DNA of 64,000 nucleotides from Smallanthus sonchifolius (GCA_023525975.1 CM042027.1:11241001-11305000), one strand, 5' to 3'; positions 36,096 through 48,380 are shown, numbered from the stretch's first letter. The notes: generated from the letters alone by a model not told the origin. A program made the numbers and translations.

Positions 36096-38785
36096 TTTTA
36101 TTATTATTATTATTATAACTTTATATATAGTAAGATACATATTATTTAGTTATTTTATAGTAAGTTTATATATATATATATATACTTATTATTTAATTAT
36201 ATGTTTATATAAAAAAACCAAAATTTATTTTATTTTATAGCCCGTTCAAATTCACAAGCCTAGTTAAGTTAAGTATAGGTATGTGAAAATTTGGTTCGAG
36301 CTCGTTTAAATAAGGCACAATTTGAACTTTTAATAGGACAAAAAAATTAGCATATATGTCTCATTTGAAACAACTAGAAAATAAATTAGTGGTATATTTA
36401 AAAGTTCTAAATAAAACTAAAAATTGTGAATCATTAATCAAATATTTGTTCGCTCTCGATTTAATTCTAGGATAACTCAATACTAAAACAATCCATGTTG
36501 TAGTTCCGCGATAAAATTCATATTAACCGAATGTTGATCTCTTCTAAATTTTAAAGATAATTTATACTAAAAAATGTACTACAAATTCGTGATAATTGTG
36601 CTTTTGGTGTTGTTTTTGCTGAGTCGACTTGGTTTAGGCGGGTACATCTCGTATTTGATGAACTTCTCAACCTCGACCAATGATCGAAACATCCTTCCAG
36701 AAGATCCGTGATGGTAAAACTGCATTCAAATAGTTTCGGTTTGTTATGTATCCATAGTGCATTGTTCAATAGCTAATATGTTAAACAAGAAAAAGTGAAC
36801 TCCGGTCGATTTATATATATGTATATGTATACTTATATACGTGTATGTATGTTACATGTTCATTGCAAAGAATGAAGCGAGTAATTCTTTTTCCCTAATA
36901 AAAATCACTACACGTTTAGTCTAAAGACCGAACCCTGTCATGAGTTTTGTCAGGCCTTTTTCTGGTCTCGACTCTCCAGCCCTCTAGTCGATTGTACACG
37001 GATAGACAGCTTCGAGTGTCGATTTTTGTGAGCCATTTACCAACAAACTTTGATAGCCGTTGACGATACTGTACAAATACATGGCTTAATTAATACCAAA
37101 CTAAATATTGAGCGAAATATCTAATACGTCACTTTTTTAATAGCAGTTTTTGGTAATAGAATGTTTAATTATCCATTCAATATCTAAACTCTCAAGCACC
37201 CATGACCTTGATGTCTAGTGACATTGGTGAATAACACACGCAAAAATAGTGTGAGTATAAATCATACAAGTGGAGATTACTTGGTATTTATAAGTAAAAA
37301 TTATTTAAAAAATCCAAACTGCCAAGGACAACAAAATAAGAAAAGTTGTAACCACAATCAAATTTATAACTATCATCACTGCTACAAAACCGGGTATTAG
37401 CTACCAATTTTTTAAAAACAGTCGCATATTTAACGATCGAAAAGGAAGTCGCAAATTCAGGACCGAATACACATCGGTTCCAAAACTAGTGACTGGCAAA
37501 AATATAGTTCTAATCATAATCTTTGTCTTTCAAACAAAGATTATATTATTTTTTATATAATTAAGTTTATTTACATTTTCTAAGTAGGAGAAAATTAAGT
37601 TACCTTATCCCTTACAAGAATATAGTTGACACATTCAATTGGAAGGTCAAAGTTTCCATGGACAAAATGAACGGTCCATGATGTTCTTAGGCCTCTCTTA
37701 CCCATTCCTTGTGGACGTTCATCATGTTCTTCCTCGTGTCCTCGATGTTGGACTAACGTTAGTATCCCCTATTGTAAATTAATTATTAGTATTTTTGTAA
37801 ACCGAATTAAAGCATAACAATAATCGACTTTTAATGCAATTTGTTTATATATACAAAGCTTAAATAAAAAAAGAAAATAATGAATAGTTAGTAATGAAGA
37901 TTTAAATTTTATTTTAAAAAAAATATGATTACGTACCTTCTCTATAACCAAGATGCTCTTTGAAGGCTCTTGAATCTTCTTGAATGATAATGGGATGGTT
38001 GCTAATGCTTCCTTGTTTATCAATTATAATCAAATAACCATTAAAATAAATAAACAAATGGAGACTCAAAAACACACACACATCTAGAGAAGGGTTCAAA
38101 TATTAATCAATTTTTTATGTGATAATCGTGCTAACCACTATTAAACAATCATATAATTTATAAATTATTTTTTCTTTTAATTCTTAAAAAAGTATTTAAT
38201 TATCATTAACATAAACACAGAAATGATGAGTCTTACATATACGTACCAAATAATGTTACATACACGTGACACATAGTGTTTACGTATGTGTAACATTATT
38301 TGGTACGTATACGTAACACTATGTTTGAAAGTGGTTATCATGGTTATCACATAAATATTGGTTAGCATTTGAAACTCACCTCACACATCTATGTGTGTAT
38401 GTAAGGAGGAGAGAGATGTTATATTGATGAATATTTACTATGCTTGCATTTTATACATATACAAACATGCATACATATATTAAACCTTTAAAAAACTTTT
38501 ATCAATAAAGAGAGTTGTAAATGCATAATACCCAAAAAATGAAAAATGATGTCCCTTGGGAAAAAAAATGTGTGATATCATGCCAAATATGCACCATACC
38601 ATTTTGGTGGTTATATAAAAACGACCCTACGATACGGGTAGATATTTTTCTTAAGGAAAGTTTATAAATAAAAAAATATTTAGAGATAATGGTTGAACGA
38701 TAAGTGAGATCGATCTAAGTAACATACCTCGACCATGTTAACACTTGCTTTTAGTCCATTCGAACAATTTACAGAGATTTTTGGA
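36096..38785. repeat. Tandem segmental duplication, unit B
   Basis: The copy of 31667-36095 without the Mutator-like insertion but with its own 296-bp MITE at 38086-38381. It ends at CAGAGATTTTT, beyond which the MBD gene's 5' part continues as single-copy sequence. Confidence 0.9.
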
Positions 38786-39035
38786 ATTACATTCACTCAA
38801 GGTTTGATCATTCTCAAATGATGCCATTGAGGGCTAAAACCACAACATAATATCATGATTACTTACTTTAACAATAATAATTAACATATTGCAAGTAATA
38901 TTAGATTAAAAATAAAAGTTGTGCATATGAAAATGAAAAGAAGGATGTTCTTACATGTTCATTCAAATCATGAACAGACTTATGTTTCTTAAACCGTCTG
39001 GGGTTTAACAAATTTTCAATTGTAGGAGATGACAT
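36579..39035 (-). CDS. Methyl-CpG-binding-domain protein gene, copy B (more complete copy)
   Basis: Supported exons in transcript order are 39035-38955 (27 codons from ATG), 38833 to about 38728, 38011-37937, 37768-37604, 37068-36934 and 36719-36579 (TAG stop). The last four join in phase 0. The final two encode an MBD, with EGWRVETRKRPDK in one exon and HGSSGRMFRSLVEVEKFIKY in the next, so the domain is split by an intron and sits at the C-terminus. MBD proteins bind methylated CpG in chromatin; whether this divergent one does is unknown. Earlier exons are Arg/Glu/His-rich and unrecognised. The second exon is the weak point. Its frame meets TAA at 38740-38738 before the best donor, and its phase does not fit the next exon. 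Either an unseen exon lies in between or this copy is also broken. Confidence 0.6.
38086..38381. mobile_element. Mutator-like MITE with 9-bp target-site duplication
   Basis: Long inverted repeats (AGAGAAGGGTTCAAAT and the inverse of ATTTGAAACTCACCT, continuing through TTATGTGATAA and TAACCAC) are flanked by CACACATCT (38077-38085 and 38382-38390). Duplicate unit A carries CACACATCT once, the empty site. Confidence 0.85.
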
Positions 39036-39102
39036 TGTTATAAACAAAGTTTTAGATGCAACGTGCAAATGACTTCATAAATCTTAGTTTAGAAGTGACC
39101 AA

Positions 39103-39111
39103 CTATTTATA
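39103..39111 (-). promoter_or_regulatory. TATA box of the MBD gene
   Basis: TATAAATAG on the minus strand lies about 70 bp upstream of the ATG at 39035, leaving a short 5' leader. Duplicate A has no equivalent. Confidence 0.5.
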
Positions 39112-40203
39112 ATGTTTAATGACATGTTCTATATAGGAAAAGGGAAATATATCAATATTTTAAATGTCAAGATGCATAACCTTGTTTGCTCTCATAATTA
39201 TAAAGCTCCTATTGGCTTTTATTGTTTGATTTTTTGTTTAAAGCTTTTCATATAAACTATACTCAAAAACATATTTTAATTTGTGTTTTATTGTGGTGAT
39301 ATATATGTATATGTGCGGTTATTCTATAAAGGTTTTTTTTTTAAACCTAAGAAAAGATTGTATGAGTTTTACCTGCAAGCGATATTTGTATGTATTTATG
39401 TACGCAAGTTTCTAACAATAATATACATAAGTTTGACGCACCATTATAATATGTTGGACACACAATTGTATGGGGCATGAGTACTTGCGTAGTAGAATTT
39501 TTTTACAACAACGAGTTAGTCCTTAAAGTTAGACACACTATAATACCGGTTAGACGTATTCTTGTAGTTGAGTAAGGCACACAATCATGTGCAACAGACA
39601 TTTAAAAAAATCATTTTTTTTTACTTTAAAATATATAGCATTAATACTATACTTCAAAAAAGGAATAAAATTTTGGATTTTATGGTATAAATTATAAGAA
39701 ATAATGATATGAATTTCCACTAATAAAACATGATAATGTCATCGAGTTAATCTTAACCATTAAAATGATGTGATCAATGTTTCAGGTTACTTTTTACGTA
39801 AAAGTGCTTATGTGGTTCTCTACTAAAAATTGAATTTGTATTGAAATTGCCCCTATATATAGGGTCGTTTAATACGGAATAAGTAGAGAAATTGTGAGAA
39901 CTACATAGAACACTTCTTGTTTTAACGATCATACATAAAAAAAGTATTTAATCGCAATATCCACTGTCTTTCTCTTGTTTATTGAAGTTCTCATTATTTT
40001 CTGTTTAAAATTGATTTTAAAAATGAGTTTGCAACAACACGTGTGCACGCTCTTAGTCACTTGTATCTAATTAATTAATTTTCATCAAAAAGAAAATCAT
40101 AAAATCATTTTACATCGAACATGCTACTTTCAGCCTACACATATGACATGCATGTAAAGTTGTAAAGGTCGTGGAGTTTCATAAAGATATAATATACATA
40201 GGA
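39112..40203. other. No gene recognised (upstream of the MBD gene)
   Basis: AT-rich, without recognisable coding or repeat structure. Confidence 0.4.
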
Positions 40204-40708
40204 GAGGTTTAAGTAAAGAAGTGATTTTTCATTAAAAAATTAAGAAAATGACAAAAATATTAAGAAACGATATCAAACGAACTCCGACTGATCTCCTTCC
40301 AGCAGCGTTGGAACCGTCTCGTCGAACTCTACCATCTTAGCTTTTAGGGTTTAGATTTTAGCATTGAATTTTTGGATTTTAGCCTTAAGGTTTAGCTTTT
40401 AGAGTTTAGGTTTTTTTTTTTAAAGGTGGGGGGTTTAGGTTTTTGGGGGTGGGTTTAGGTTTTTAAGGGGGTGAGGTGGGGGTTTAGGTTTTTGAGGGTG
40501 GGGGTGGAGGTTTTAGGCTTTTCAGGGTGGGGTTAGAGAGGAGGTTTAGGTTTTTGGGGGTGCGGGTGGAGGAGGGTATAGGTTTTTGTGTCCGGGTTAA
40601 GGTTCGATGAGACGGTTCCACCACCGCTGGAATGAGCTCAATCTGAGTTCGTTTGACCCACTTCTTAGCATTTATTAGCGAAAAACCAGTTCTTAGTGAA
40701 ACTTTACC
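40204..40708. mobile_element. Inverted-repeat element with a G-rich core
   Basis: Arms at about 40204-40326 and 40602-40708 are imperfect inverses. The best block is 40273-40326 against 40602-40655, sharing CAAACGAACTC, TTCCAGC and GGAACCGTCTC(A/G)TCGAAC. The core, 40340-40600, repeats GGTTTAGGTTTTTGGGGGTGG-like units on the plus strand. Terminal motifs and target duplication are not clear. It codes for nothing. Confidence 0.6.
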
Positions 40709-41474
40709 CTACAAATTCAAATAAAAAACCTCTATAAAAGAAGTAATAATTTTTTGATACAAAAATACAAGCAAAACCATGAAGAAACATTTTTTCATAA
40801 AAAGAAGAAAAGTGTTTCTCAAGTCACCACTGTTTATACAGATGATAGTAGTAGAACCTCTCTTCAAATATTTCATATTACTTTTAATTTCATATTTTAA
40901 TAGGATGTAATGTAACTTTTTCCATAGAATATTTACTAAAAAAAATAAAGCATCATGATGATTTTAAATACGTTAATTAATAAAATGCAGAAATACGCTT
41001 TTATTTCACAAAATCCATTCAAATAATGAATGGAACTTTATTACACCCATATAAAAAGATTACGATGAAACAAACCCATCAATCTCAGCATCACTATGCA
41101 ATACCGTTTGTTCTGCAAAAATTGCAACCCACTATTTTGAACACAACCGAATCCGATACAGCACTACAAGAAAACATCAAAGATTTGCAAATGCTTACAC
41201 CATCATAGGTTCTGGTGGTCACTCACTATATATCGGTTTCATATGAAAGTTGCACGCATCGATTTCAGGCACAAGTATTTCATAGGTATTTACAATAACT
41301 GTACAAACAAGTAATGAGAGGATGGCAGACAGAAAACATGCCGCACCATGGTCTTGCATATGATGAAAAATCCCTCCTTTGTATCAAATCCTATGCCTGC
41401 ACAAAAATGATATAACCTTTGATTAAATGCTACAAAGTACAAAATATTAATTAAATCAGTCACTCTAACATGAC
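40709..41474. other. No gene recognised
   Basis: AT-rich intergenic DNA. A 60-codon ORF at 41026-41208 has no recognisable features. Confidence 0.4.
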
Positions 41475-41977
41475 CTTGGTTTTAAAAAGCGAGAAGCGCA
41501 CCGAGGCGACAAGGTCTAAATCCGAGGCGCAAAGCGCAAATCGCAAAAGCGCAGGGCTTTTCGTACGCAAGGCGCACATACTATAAAAACATGTAAATTA
41601 TGTATATACACATTAAATGATATTAAACATCTAAATTCCCAATAATGTTAAACATATTACTTGATATTAAACATCTAAAACATCCAAAAGAGGGTATAAC
41701 CCAACCATTAGTCCACCAAACAAACCTAAAACAAGATTAGTCTTGACCACAAGCGCAGAGAAGCTAAAATATTAATTAAACATCTAAAATTACTAGTTAC
41801 TACCACCTGCAAAAGTCCAAAACAGAAACAAAACATACAAAAAAAAAACTCTTAAGCGCAGAAAAGCGACCCGGGGCGCAGAAGCGCGGGCTTCTTGTAC
41901 CTAGGCGCGCCTTATGTAACCTAAAGCCCAAGACCCTGAGCCTTATGTCGCCTCGCGCCTAGGCGCGCCCCACCAAG
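41475..41977. mobile_element. CTTGG-ended GC-rich MITE (503 bp)
   Basis: It begins CTTGGTTTTAAAAAGCG and ends GCGCGCCCCACCAAG. It is flanked by AACATGAC (41467-41474) and ATCATGAC (41978-41985), 8-bp duplications with one mismatch. The ends are rich in GCGC words. Its length and termini match the element at 48429-48931. Confidence 0.7.
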
Positions 41978-41985
41978 ATCATGAC

Positions 41986-43256
41986 TCTAAAATTGTCGAG
42001 AGTACGAGACAATGGGCCATCTCAACCTGTGTAATCAAAAGTGGGTCGGTTTGGGTCTAACATAACAGCTTTGAGGGTTTGCTTGGGCGGACAGTAAACC
42101 AACATACAAGTCCAATGGATCATGCAAAATGGTACTGAATTTGAGAAATATGTTTAAAGTCCTGAAAGAAGTTATTATCTGCAAACGGGTTAGATTGGGT
42201 TGAACTATTTACTTTATGGATTGGTTTGGGGAAGACATAAAGCAATGGGTCAAAAGATTGATTCTAGATGCTTTGTAAACTGAGAACAGATCCAAGCGTG
42301 TCATCAACAGGTCAGAACGAGTTGTTAAAAATCACCCAAACCAGTTCCTTTAGAAGAATGAGTTAAAACAGAATGTCGGGTTTGCCACTTACCGACTAGA
42401 GAAACCACTACAAATCTATTGCCACCTTTCGACTTGTCACTGCCACCGTCGCCACCTCTGCCGACGATCACCACCACTTGCTACCGACTGCCATATAGCA
42501 GCGCACCATAATCCATCACCACGCACCAAAATAGCAAAAAAATATAAAAACTGAATAACAAATGTATAAAAAACAATTAACAAAACCAGAACAAAAACCT
42601 TCGAGAAAAACCAAAAACAAAAACCTGAATCTCAAATTTCAGCCAAAAACAAAAACTAGAACTAACAACGGTGAAGTTCTTGATTAAGGAAGTTCCTTTT
42701 ATATTTTTTAACTAAATGTCTTGGAAGGGTAAGGTTCTCAAAAGCTTCAAAACCACTGTTCCTTTTCTCGGTACAGTTTTAAAATTCTACAAAAAATCTG
42801 GGTTCTAAACAAGCTCGTTGGAATCAAGAAAAGTTAATGTTCCATTTTTGAAAAAGAAAACATGTATATTTTAATTTGGATTTTATAAATAATAATAAAA
42901 GTAAAAGAAGATACATTTAATTATAAGGCGTTTAATAAATTCAAAAGGAATGAACGAAACCCTGGCCCAACCTACCCATTTTGCCACCTCTAAATCTAAC
43001 CATTAGTTCAACAACAGGCCAAGTAGCATGTAGCCTAAGGATCAAAATGGAAAACTTGTTGCGATGTCTAAACATTTCAGGTGTAAGTCTATTAATATAA
43101 TTCTCTGGTTTCAATAATTAAACCTACAGAAAAAAGAATCAGAAAAAAGAAAGTAAATTTGAAGTTCCTGTAAAAAAATAGAAAAATCAAAAACTGCAAA
43201 AACAAGATGTAAAATGAAAGCCAAAACATTTTTTTGAACCCCTTGATATAATTATA
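41986..43256. other. No gene recognised
   Basis: A stretch rich in CCACC words (42400-42500) and GGGTTTGG-like words may be old LTR sequence. No domain is identified. Confidence 0.35.
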
Positions 43257-43647
43257 CTAGCTTAAAACCCAAGTAATAGACATGGGGTAAAAAACATCAA
43301 TACATAAATTTCTAAATCTTTATGTATATATTTTACCGGTGTAAAAATATATTACATATACTAAGAATAGAAAACAAAATTTAAAATATGTAAAAATTAA
43401 TATACAACTGGGTTTCGAAAATACGTTAATTACTATTTAATGTAATTTGACTTTCATATACTATTTGATTGATAACAAAAGTTACATAATTAGATTTCAA
43501 AATTTCTTATAATAAGTGATAATTTAAAATAAATGTGTTTTATTAGTATAATTAGCATTTTCTTTAAAAATATATTATTATCAAAAGATAAAGATGTATT
43601 TAATAGGAGAGAGGCGGGGAAAAATGATGAGAATGAATATGGAGGCG

Positions 43648-43771
43648 TATTAGATAGATAAATACATATTATTATATTAGAGGGATTAGAGTGTAATTAT
43701 GTTCTCTATTTATACTCCTTGTAATCATTCTTATTACATACAATAATACAATACAATTACCAAGATTAACT
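43648..43771 (+). repeat. 5' LTR of the Copia element
   Basis: 124 bp, TATTAG...TTAACT. It contains the likely promoter (CTATTTATACTCC) and ends immediately before the primer-binding site. Confidence 0.92.
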
Positions 43772-43783
43772 TGGTATCAGAGC
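43772..43783 (+). other. Copia primer-binding site
   Basis: TGGTATCAGAGC, complementary to the 3' end of initiator tRNA-Met, with no gap after the LTR. Confidence 0.92.
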
Positions 43784-43874
43784 TTTGATCCAACCCTAAA
43801 AATTTACTGCCGCCGCCGCTACAGTACCGTGCTACAGTGCTGCCGCTATAGTTCTTTGATTTTTTTCTCCTCTC

Positions 43875-46800
43875 ATGACGTTGCTTGCATCCTTCTCCAC
43901 AACTGAGAAAACAAATCACAACTCTCACAAGTTCGGTTTTACCCTCTCTCAAACCCAACTATGGTTATCGGAAAACCATGCTTCAACCTTTTTTTATAAC
44001 CAATAATCTCTTTGGTTATATCGATGGAACTATTCCTTGTCCACCAACCACTATACAATCAGCGACATCTTCTGCCAAAGATGTTGAGCCAGTTACACAA
44101 CCAAACCCTAATTACTCTATATGGGTATCTAATGATGCTCATATACGAATGTTGATTATGTCCATCTCAGAAAGCGCCTTCCAGCATGTCCAAGGTACCA
44201 CTTCTCGTGAGTTATGGCTGTTTTTAGAGCGTGCCTTTGCACCTCAAACGTCTTCCCGGGAATACACCCTCAAGACAAAATTACTAAAGCTACAGATAAA
44301 AGATGATGAAACACCCTCTGCCTATCTTGCAAGGGCACAGGGCTATGCTGATGCTTTGGCAAATATTGGTGAACCTGTTAAAGAAAAAGATTTGGTTATG
44401 TTCGTGATGTCTGGTCTTCCTGATGAATACAACAGCTTGAAATCCAATCTGATTGCTCGCCAATTCCCCCCGCTTTTGCAGAACTTCATGGTCTTCTCTC
44501 TGACCATGACTATATGGTGAAGAAACCCGACTCCGTATCAGCACAAGCGTTCACCGCTACCACTGGACAGCCGTCCGCTCCTGCTGCTGTTAATCAACCA
44601 CCCACTGAGACACTTCATGCCCTTCAACAGCTTATGTCTCAGCTTGGTGTTCAAATTCATCCACAAACACAGCAATCACAGGCCTTCTATAGTTCTCGTG
44701 GACGTGGAAGTGGTCGTGGATCCTACTCTCGTGGCCGAGGATACAATAATGGTGGTGGACGCGGTTACGGTAACAATCATAACAACCGTATTTCTGGATA
44801 CAACAACAATGTTGGTCACACCATGGGCGGTAATCGAGGTCAGTTTAAGTGGGCTTCTAATCAAAATAGAGTTTTTGGCACTTGTAACAGGTGTGGGATT
44901 GGCCATATACCATCTCAGTGTCCAAACCGAGACCCGAACACCCTTCGCTCAAGACAACCATCAGCGAACTATGTTGATTACCGCTCACAAGCTTCAACTG
45001 CTTGGCTTCCGAACACTGGTTCTAACAATCATGTTGCACCGGATCTCAACAGCTTTGATAACTCAGAACCCTACAATGGTGAGGATACACTTCATGTTGG
45101 CAATGGTATGGGTTTACCTATTTTACATATTGGTTCCACAAAGTTTCACTCCCCGAACAAAACCTTTTCCCTTTCTGACATATTACATGTTCCAGAAATT
45201 AAAAAAAACCTTCTTTCAGTTCAGAAATTTTGTCATGACAATAACGTGTTTTTTGAATTTCATTCATCTTTTTTTGCTGTGAAGGATACGTGTACGTGCA
45301 CTACCCTCCTCACGGGTCCAAGTGAAAACGGGCTCTACTCCATCCGTCTTCCGTCTCTTCGTCCTCTTCACAAAGTTGCTTTCTCCGCTGTTTGTGCATC
45401 TTCCGACACATGGCATCAAAGACTAGGGCATCCCCATCCAGAGCTTTTGAAGTCCATGTTATCTATTTATTCACTTCCTGTTCAAAATAAAAGTTTGAGT
45501 ACCTCTTGTAATTCTTGTCACATGGGGAAATCCTCAAAACTTCATTTGTTATCTTCGAATTTTAAGAGCAATAATATTTTGGATTTAATTTTCTGTAATG
45601 TTTGGGGTCCAGCACCTGTCCAGTCTTTTAATGGTCACAACTATTTTTTACTTTGTGTTGATCATTTTACTAGATATATGTGGTTTTTCCCGTTAAAACA
45701 TAAATCTGATGTTTCTGCCACATTTAAAAATTTTCATGTCATGGTAGAACGCCAGTTTCAAACAAAGCTAAAATCTGTCCAAACAGATTGGGGTGGTGAA
45801 TTTCGACCTCTCTCCCCTTTCTTTTCTTCTCTTGGCATCATTCATCGTCTCTCATGCCCTCACACAAGTGAGCAGAATGGATTTGTTGAGAGACGCCACC
45901 GTCATGTTGTGGAAACAGGTCTTACTCTTCTCGCTCAATCAGGAGTCCCCATGAAATTCTGGCACTATGCGTTTGACACAACAGTTTATCTCATAAATCG
46001 AATGCCTTCTCGCACTGCATCTAAAACCTCCCCATTTGAACACCTACTTAAACTCAAACCAGACCTTTCCTTTTTGCGTGTTTTTGGGTGCCAATGCTAT
46101 CCACACCTACGTCCTTACAACAATCATAAAATGGCTTTTCGCTCCTTACCATGTGTTTTCCTTGGGTACAGTCCCTCACACCATGGTTATCGTTGTCTTG
46201 ATCCCACAACCGATCGTATCTACATAGCTCGTCATGTTCGTTTTAATGAACAATGCTTCCCGTTCACCACACCTCCTCCCACAACACCAACACCTTCCCA
46301 ACCTTCTCCATATGTCTCATCCTTCCCTACCCCTGTTCCTTCCAATACCGAGCCAAACTCACAACCTGCTACTACCCCATCTCACTCTCCAGGTCACGGC
46401 CCACACCACACCACCACACCGGCCCATCATCAACAACCCGCACCCACACCAAATAGTCCTATCGACCAGCCTTTACCCCCTAATCAGCCCTCATCACCTC
46501 TTAGAACATACAGTCGACGCTCCAAACAACCTACCCCACCTCAGCCCAACCAACCTCCCTCCACATCCCAGACCACCCAGCCTCAAACACGCACCCGCCC
46601 AGCAAACCTCCGTCTACATCCCAAACCAACAAACCCCTACAACCCATCTGCCTTCACTGCCACTACCGACACCACCCAGACCGAACCCTCCACCTTTACT
46701 GTTGCCAACAAAAGTCCTCAGTGACGAGATGCCATGGCTGAGGAATACAAGGCTTTATTGAGAAACGGTACATGGACATTAGTTCCTCCTGTCTCTAACA

Positions 46801-48242
46801 CTAATGTAGTTGATTGCAAATGGGTATACAGGCTTAAAAGGGATCAACACGGTACAATCAAACGTTACAAGGCACGGTTAGTTGCCAAAGGTTTCAAGCA
46901 ACAAGCTGGTGTTGATTATCATGAAACCTTCACTCCCGTTGTGAAGGCCACAACAATCCGTGTGGTTCTTTCTTTGGCAGTTGCACGAGGTTGGTCCTTA
47001 CGACAACTGGATGTTCAGAATGCTTTCCTGCATGGTGACCTACAGGAAACGGTTTATTTGCGCCAACCACCGGGATTTGTTGATCCCGCCAAACCAAACC
47101 ATCTATGTCTATTGCACAAATCACTGTATGGTTTAAAACAGGCCCCCCAGAGCGTGGTTTCAACGCTTATCTGGAGTTCTTCACAGATTGGGCTTCAAAG
47201 GATCCAAAACTGACCCGTCACTCTTTATCTACTCGTCTGCTGGAACTCTTTTATACATGCTTGTATATGTTGACGACATTATTTTGACAGGCAACAGTCA
47301 GGAAGCTATTGACGGCATAGTAAAAAATCTGAGTAACACCTTTGCAGTGCAAGACATAGGCACTCTATCTTATTTTCTGGGTATTGAGGTTACTTCCAAA
47401 GGGTCTGATTTGATTCTCTCACAGAAGTACATTATTGAGCTTTTAACCAAGGCTGGCCTTTCGCAATCAAAACCGGTTCCATCGCCTTGCTCCACCTCGG
47501 CTACCCTGGCCCTTGGTGACAGTCCACTTTTTGAAAATCCGGTGCGATATCGACAGGTTGTAGGGGCTCTTCAGTATCTCACCTTGACTAGACCTGACAT
47601 AACCTTTGTAGTCAACAAAGTTTGTCAATTTATGCACTCACCTACAGAGAATCACTGGTCCGCTGTTTAAAAGAATACTCAGATATCTGCAAGGTACCTC
47701 GCATCATGGTCTTCTATTTCAACGGGCTTCTGGCTCCACACTACATGCCTATACAGATGCTCATTTTCGGTCTCTCACTGCGTTCTCTGATGCGGATTGG
47801 GCAGGTTGTCCTGATGACCGTCGATCCACCGGGGGTTATGCCATCTATCTCGGGTCAAATCTTGTCTCCTGGTCAGCTAGGAAACAACGCACCGTCTCTC
47901 GGTCATCAACTGAATCTGAATACAAAGCACTAGCCGATACTGTTGCCGAACTTACTTGGCTTGAAGCCCTTCTACGTGAACTTCACGTCCGAGTGCAGTC
48001 TGCTCCTATCTTATGGTGTGACAACTTAGGAGCCACATACTTATCAGCAAATCCTATTTTCCATGCTCGCACAAAGCATGTGGAGATCGATTTTCACTTT
48101 GTCAGAGAAAAGGTTGCACAAGGGAAACTTTCGGTTCAATTCATATCTACAAATGACCAGATTGCTGATGTTTTTACAAAGCCACTACCTTCAGAGAGAT
48201 TTGCAACTTTATGAGACAAGCTACAGCTCGTTTCCCGGCCTT
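43875..48242 (+). pseudogene. Copia gag-pol polyprotein, multiply interrupted
   Basis: Domains run in Copia order (protease-integrase-RT-RNase H): Gag from ATG 43875, with zinc knuckle CNRCGIGHIPSQC at 44883-44921; protease near 45003; integrase zinc finger and core (45410-46050); a Pro/Thr-rich linker; reverse transcriptase with YVDD at 47266-47277; and RNase H to about 48214. Single-base indels shift the frame near 43935, 44467, 47145 and 47669, mostly in C or A/T runs. TGA stops lie at 46722-46724 (where the family has Trp) and 48212-48214 (where it has Arg). Two catalytic acids are lost. The protease motif reads NTGSNNH, with Asn at 45012-45014. The first integrase Asp is Asn (45597-45599), while the later Asp (45786) and Glu (45888) remain. 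It cannot encode its own enzymes. Confidence 0.9.
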
Positions 48243-48256
48243 AGCTTGAGGGGGAA

Positions 48257-48380
48257 TATTAGATAGATAAATACATATTATTATATTAGAGGGATTAGAG
48301 TGTAATTATGTTCTCTATTTATACTCCTTGTAATCATTCTTATTACATATAATAATACAATACAATTACCAAGATTAACT
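48257..48380 (+). repeat. 3' LTR of the Copia element
   Basis: It is identical to the 5' LTR except for one C-to-T difference (ACATAC against ACATAT), preceded by the polypurine tract. Confidence 0.92.

Larger units (their letters stand above)
43648..48380 (+). mobile_element. Copia retrotransposon, structurally complete but coding-defective
   Basis: Two 124-bp LTRs (43648-43771 and 48257-48380) differ at one base. AGGCG flanks the element (43643-43647 and 48381-48385). TGGTATCAGAGC at 43772-43783 is the primer-binding site and GAGGGGGAA before 48257 is the polypurine tract. The LTRs start TA and end CT, one of the non-canonical TACT termini described for plant Copia elements with short LTRs. 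The very short LTR suggests the Ale/Retrofit lineage (inference). Confidence 0.93.

Noticed and set aside
46234..46761. Pro/His-rich ORF of 175 codons
   Set aside because: It is a shadow frame of the Copia pol linker, whose true frame is Pro/Thr-rich and continues into reverse transcriptase.
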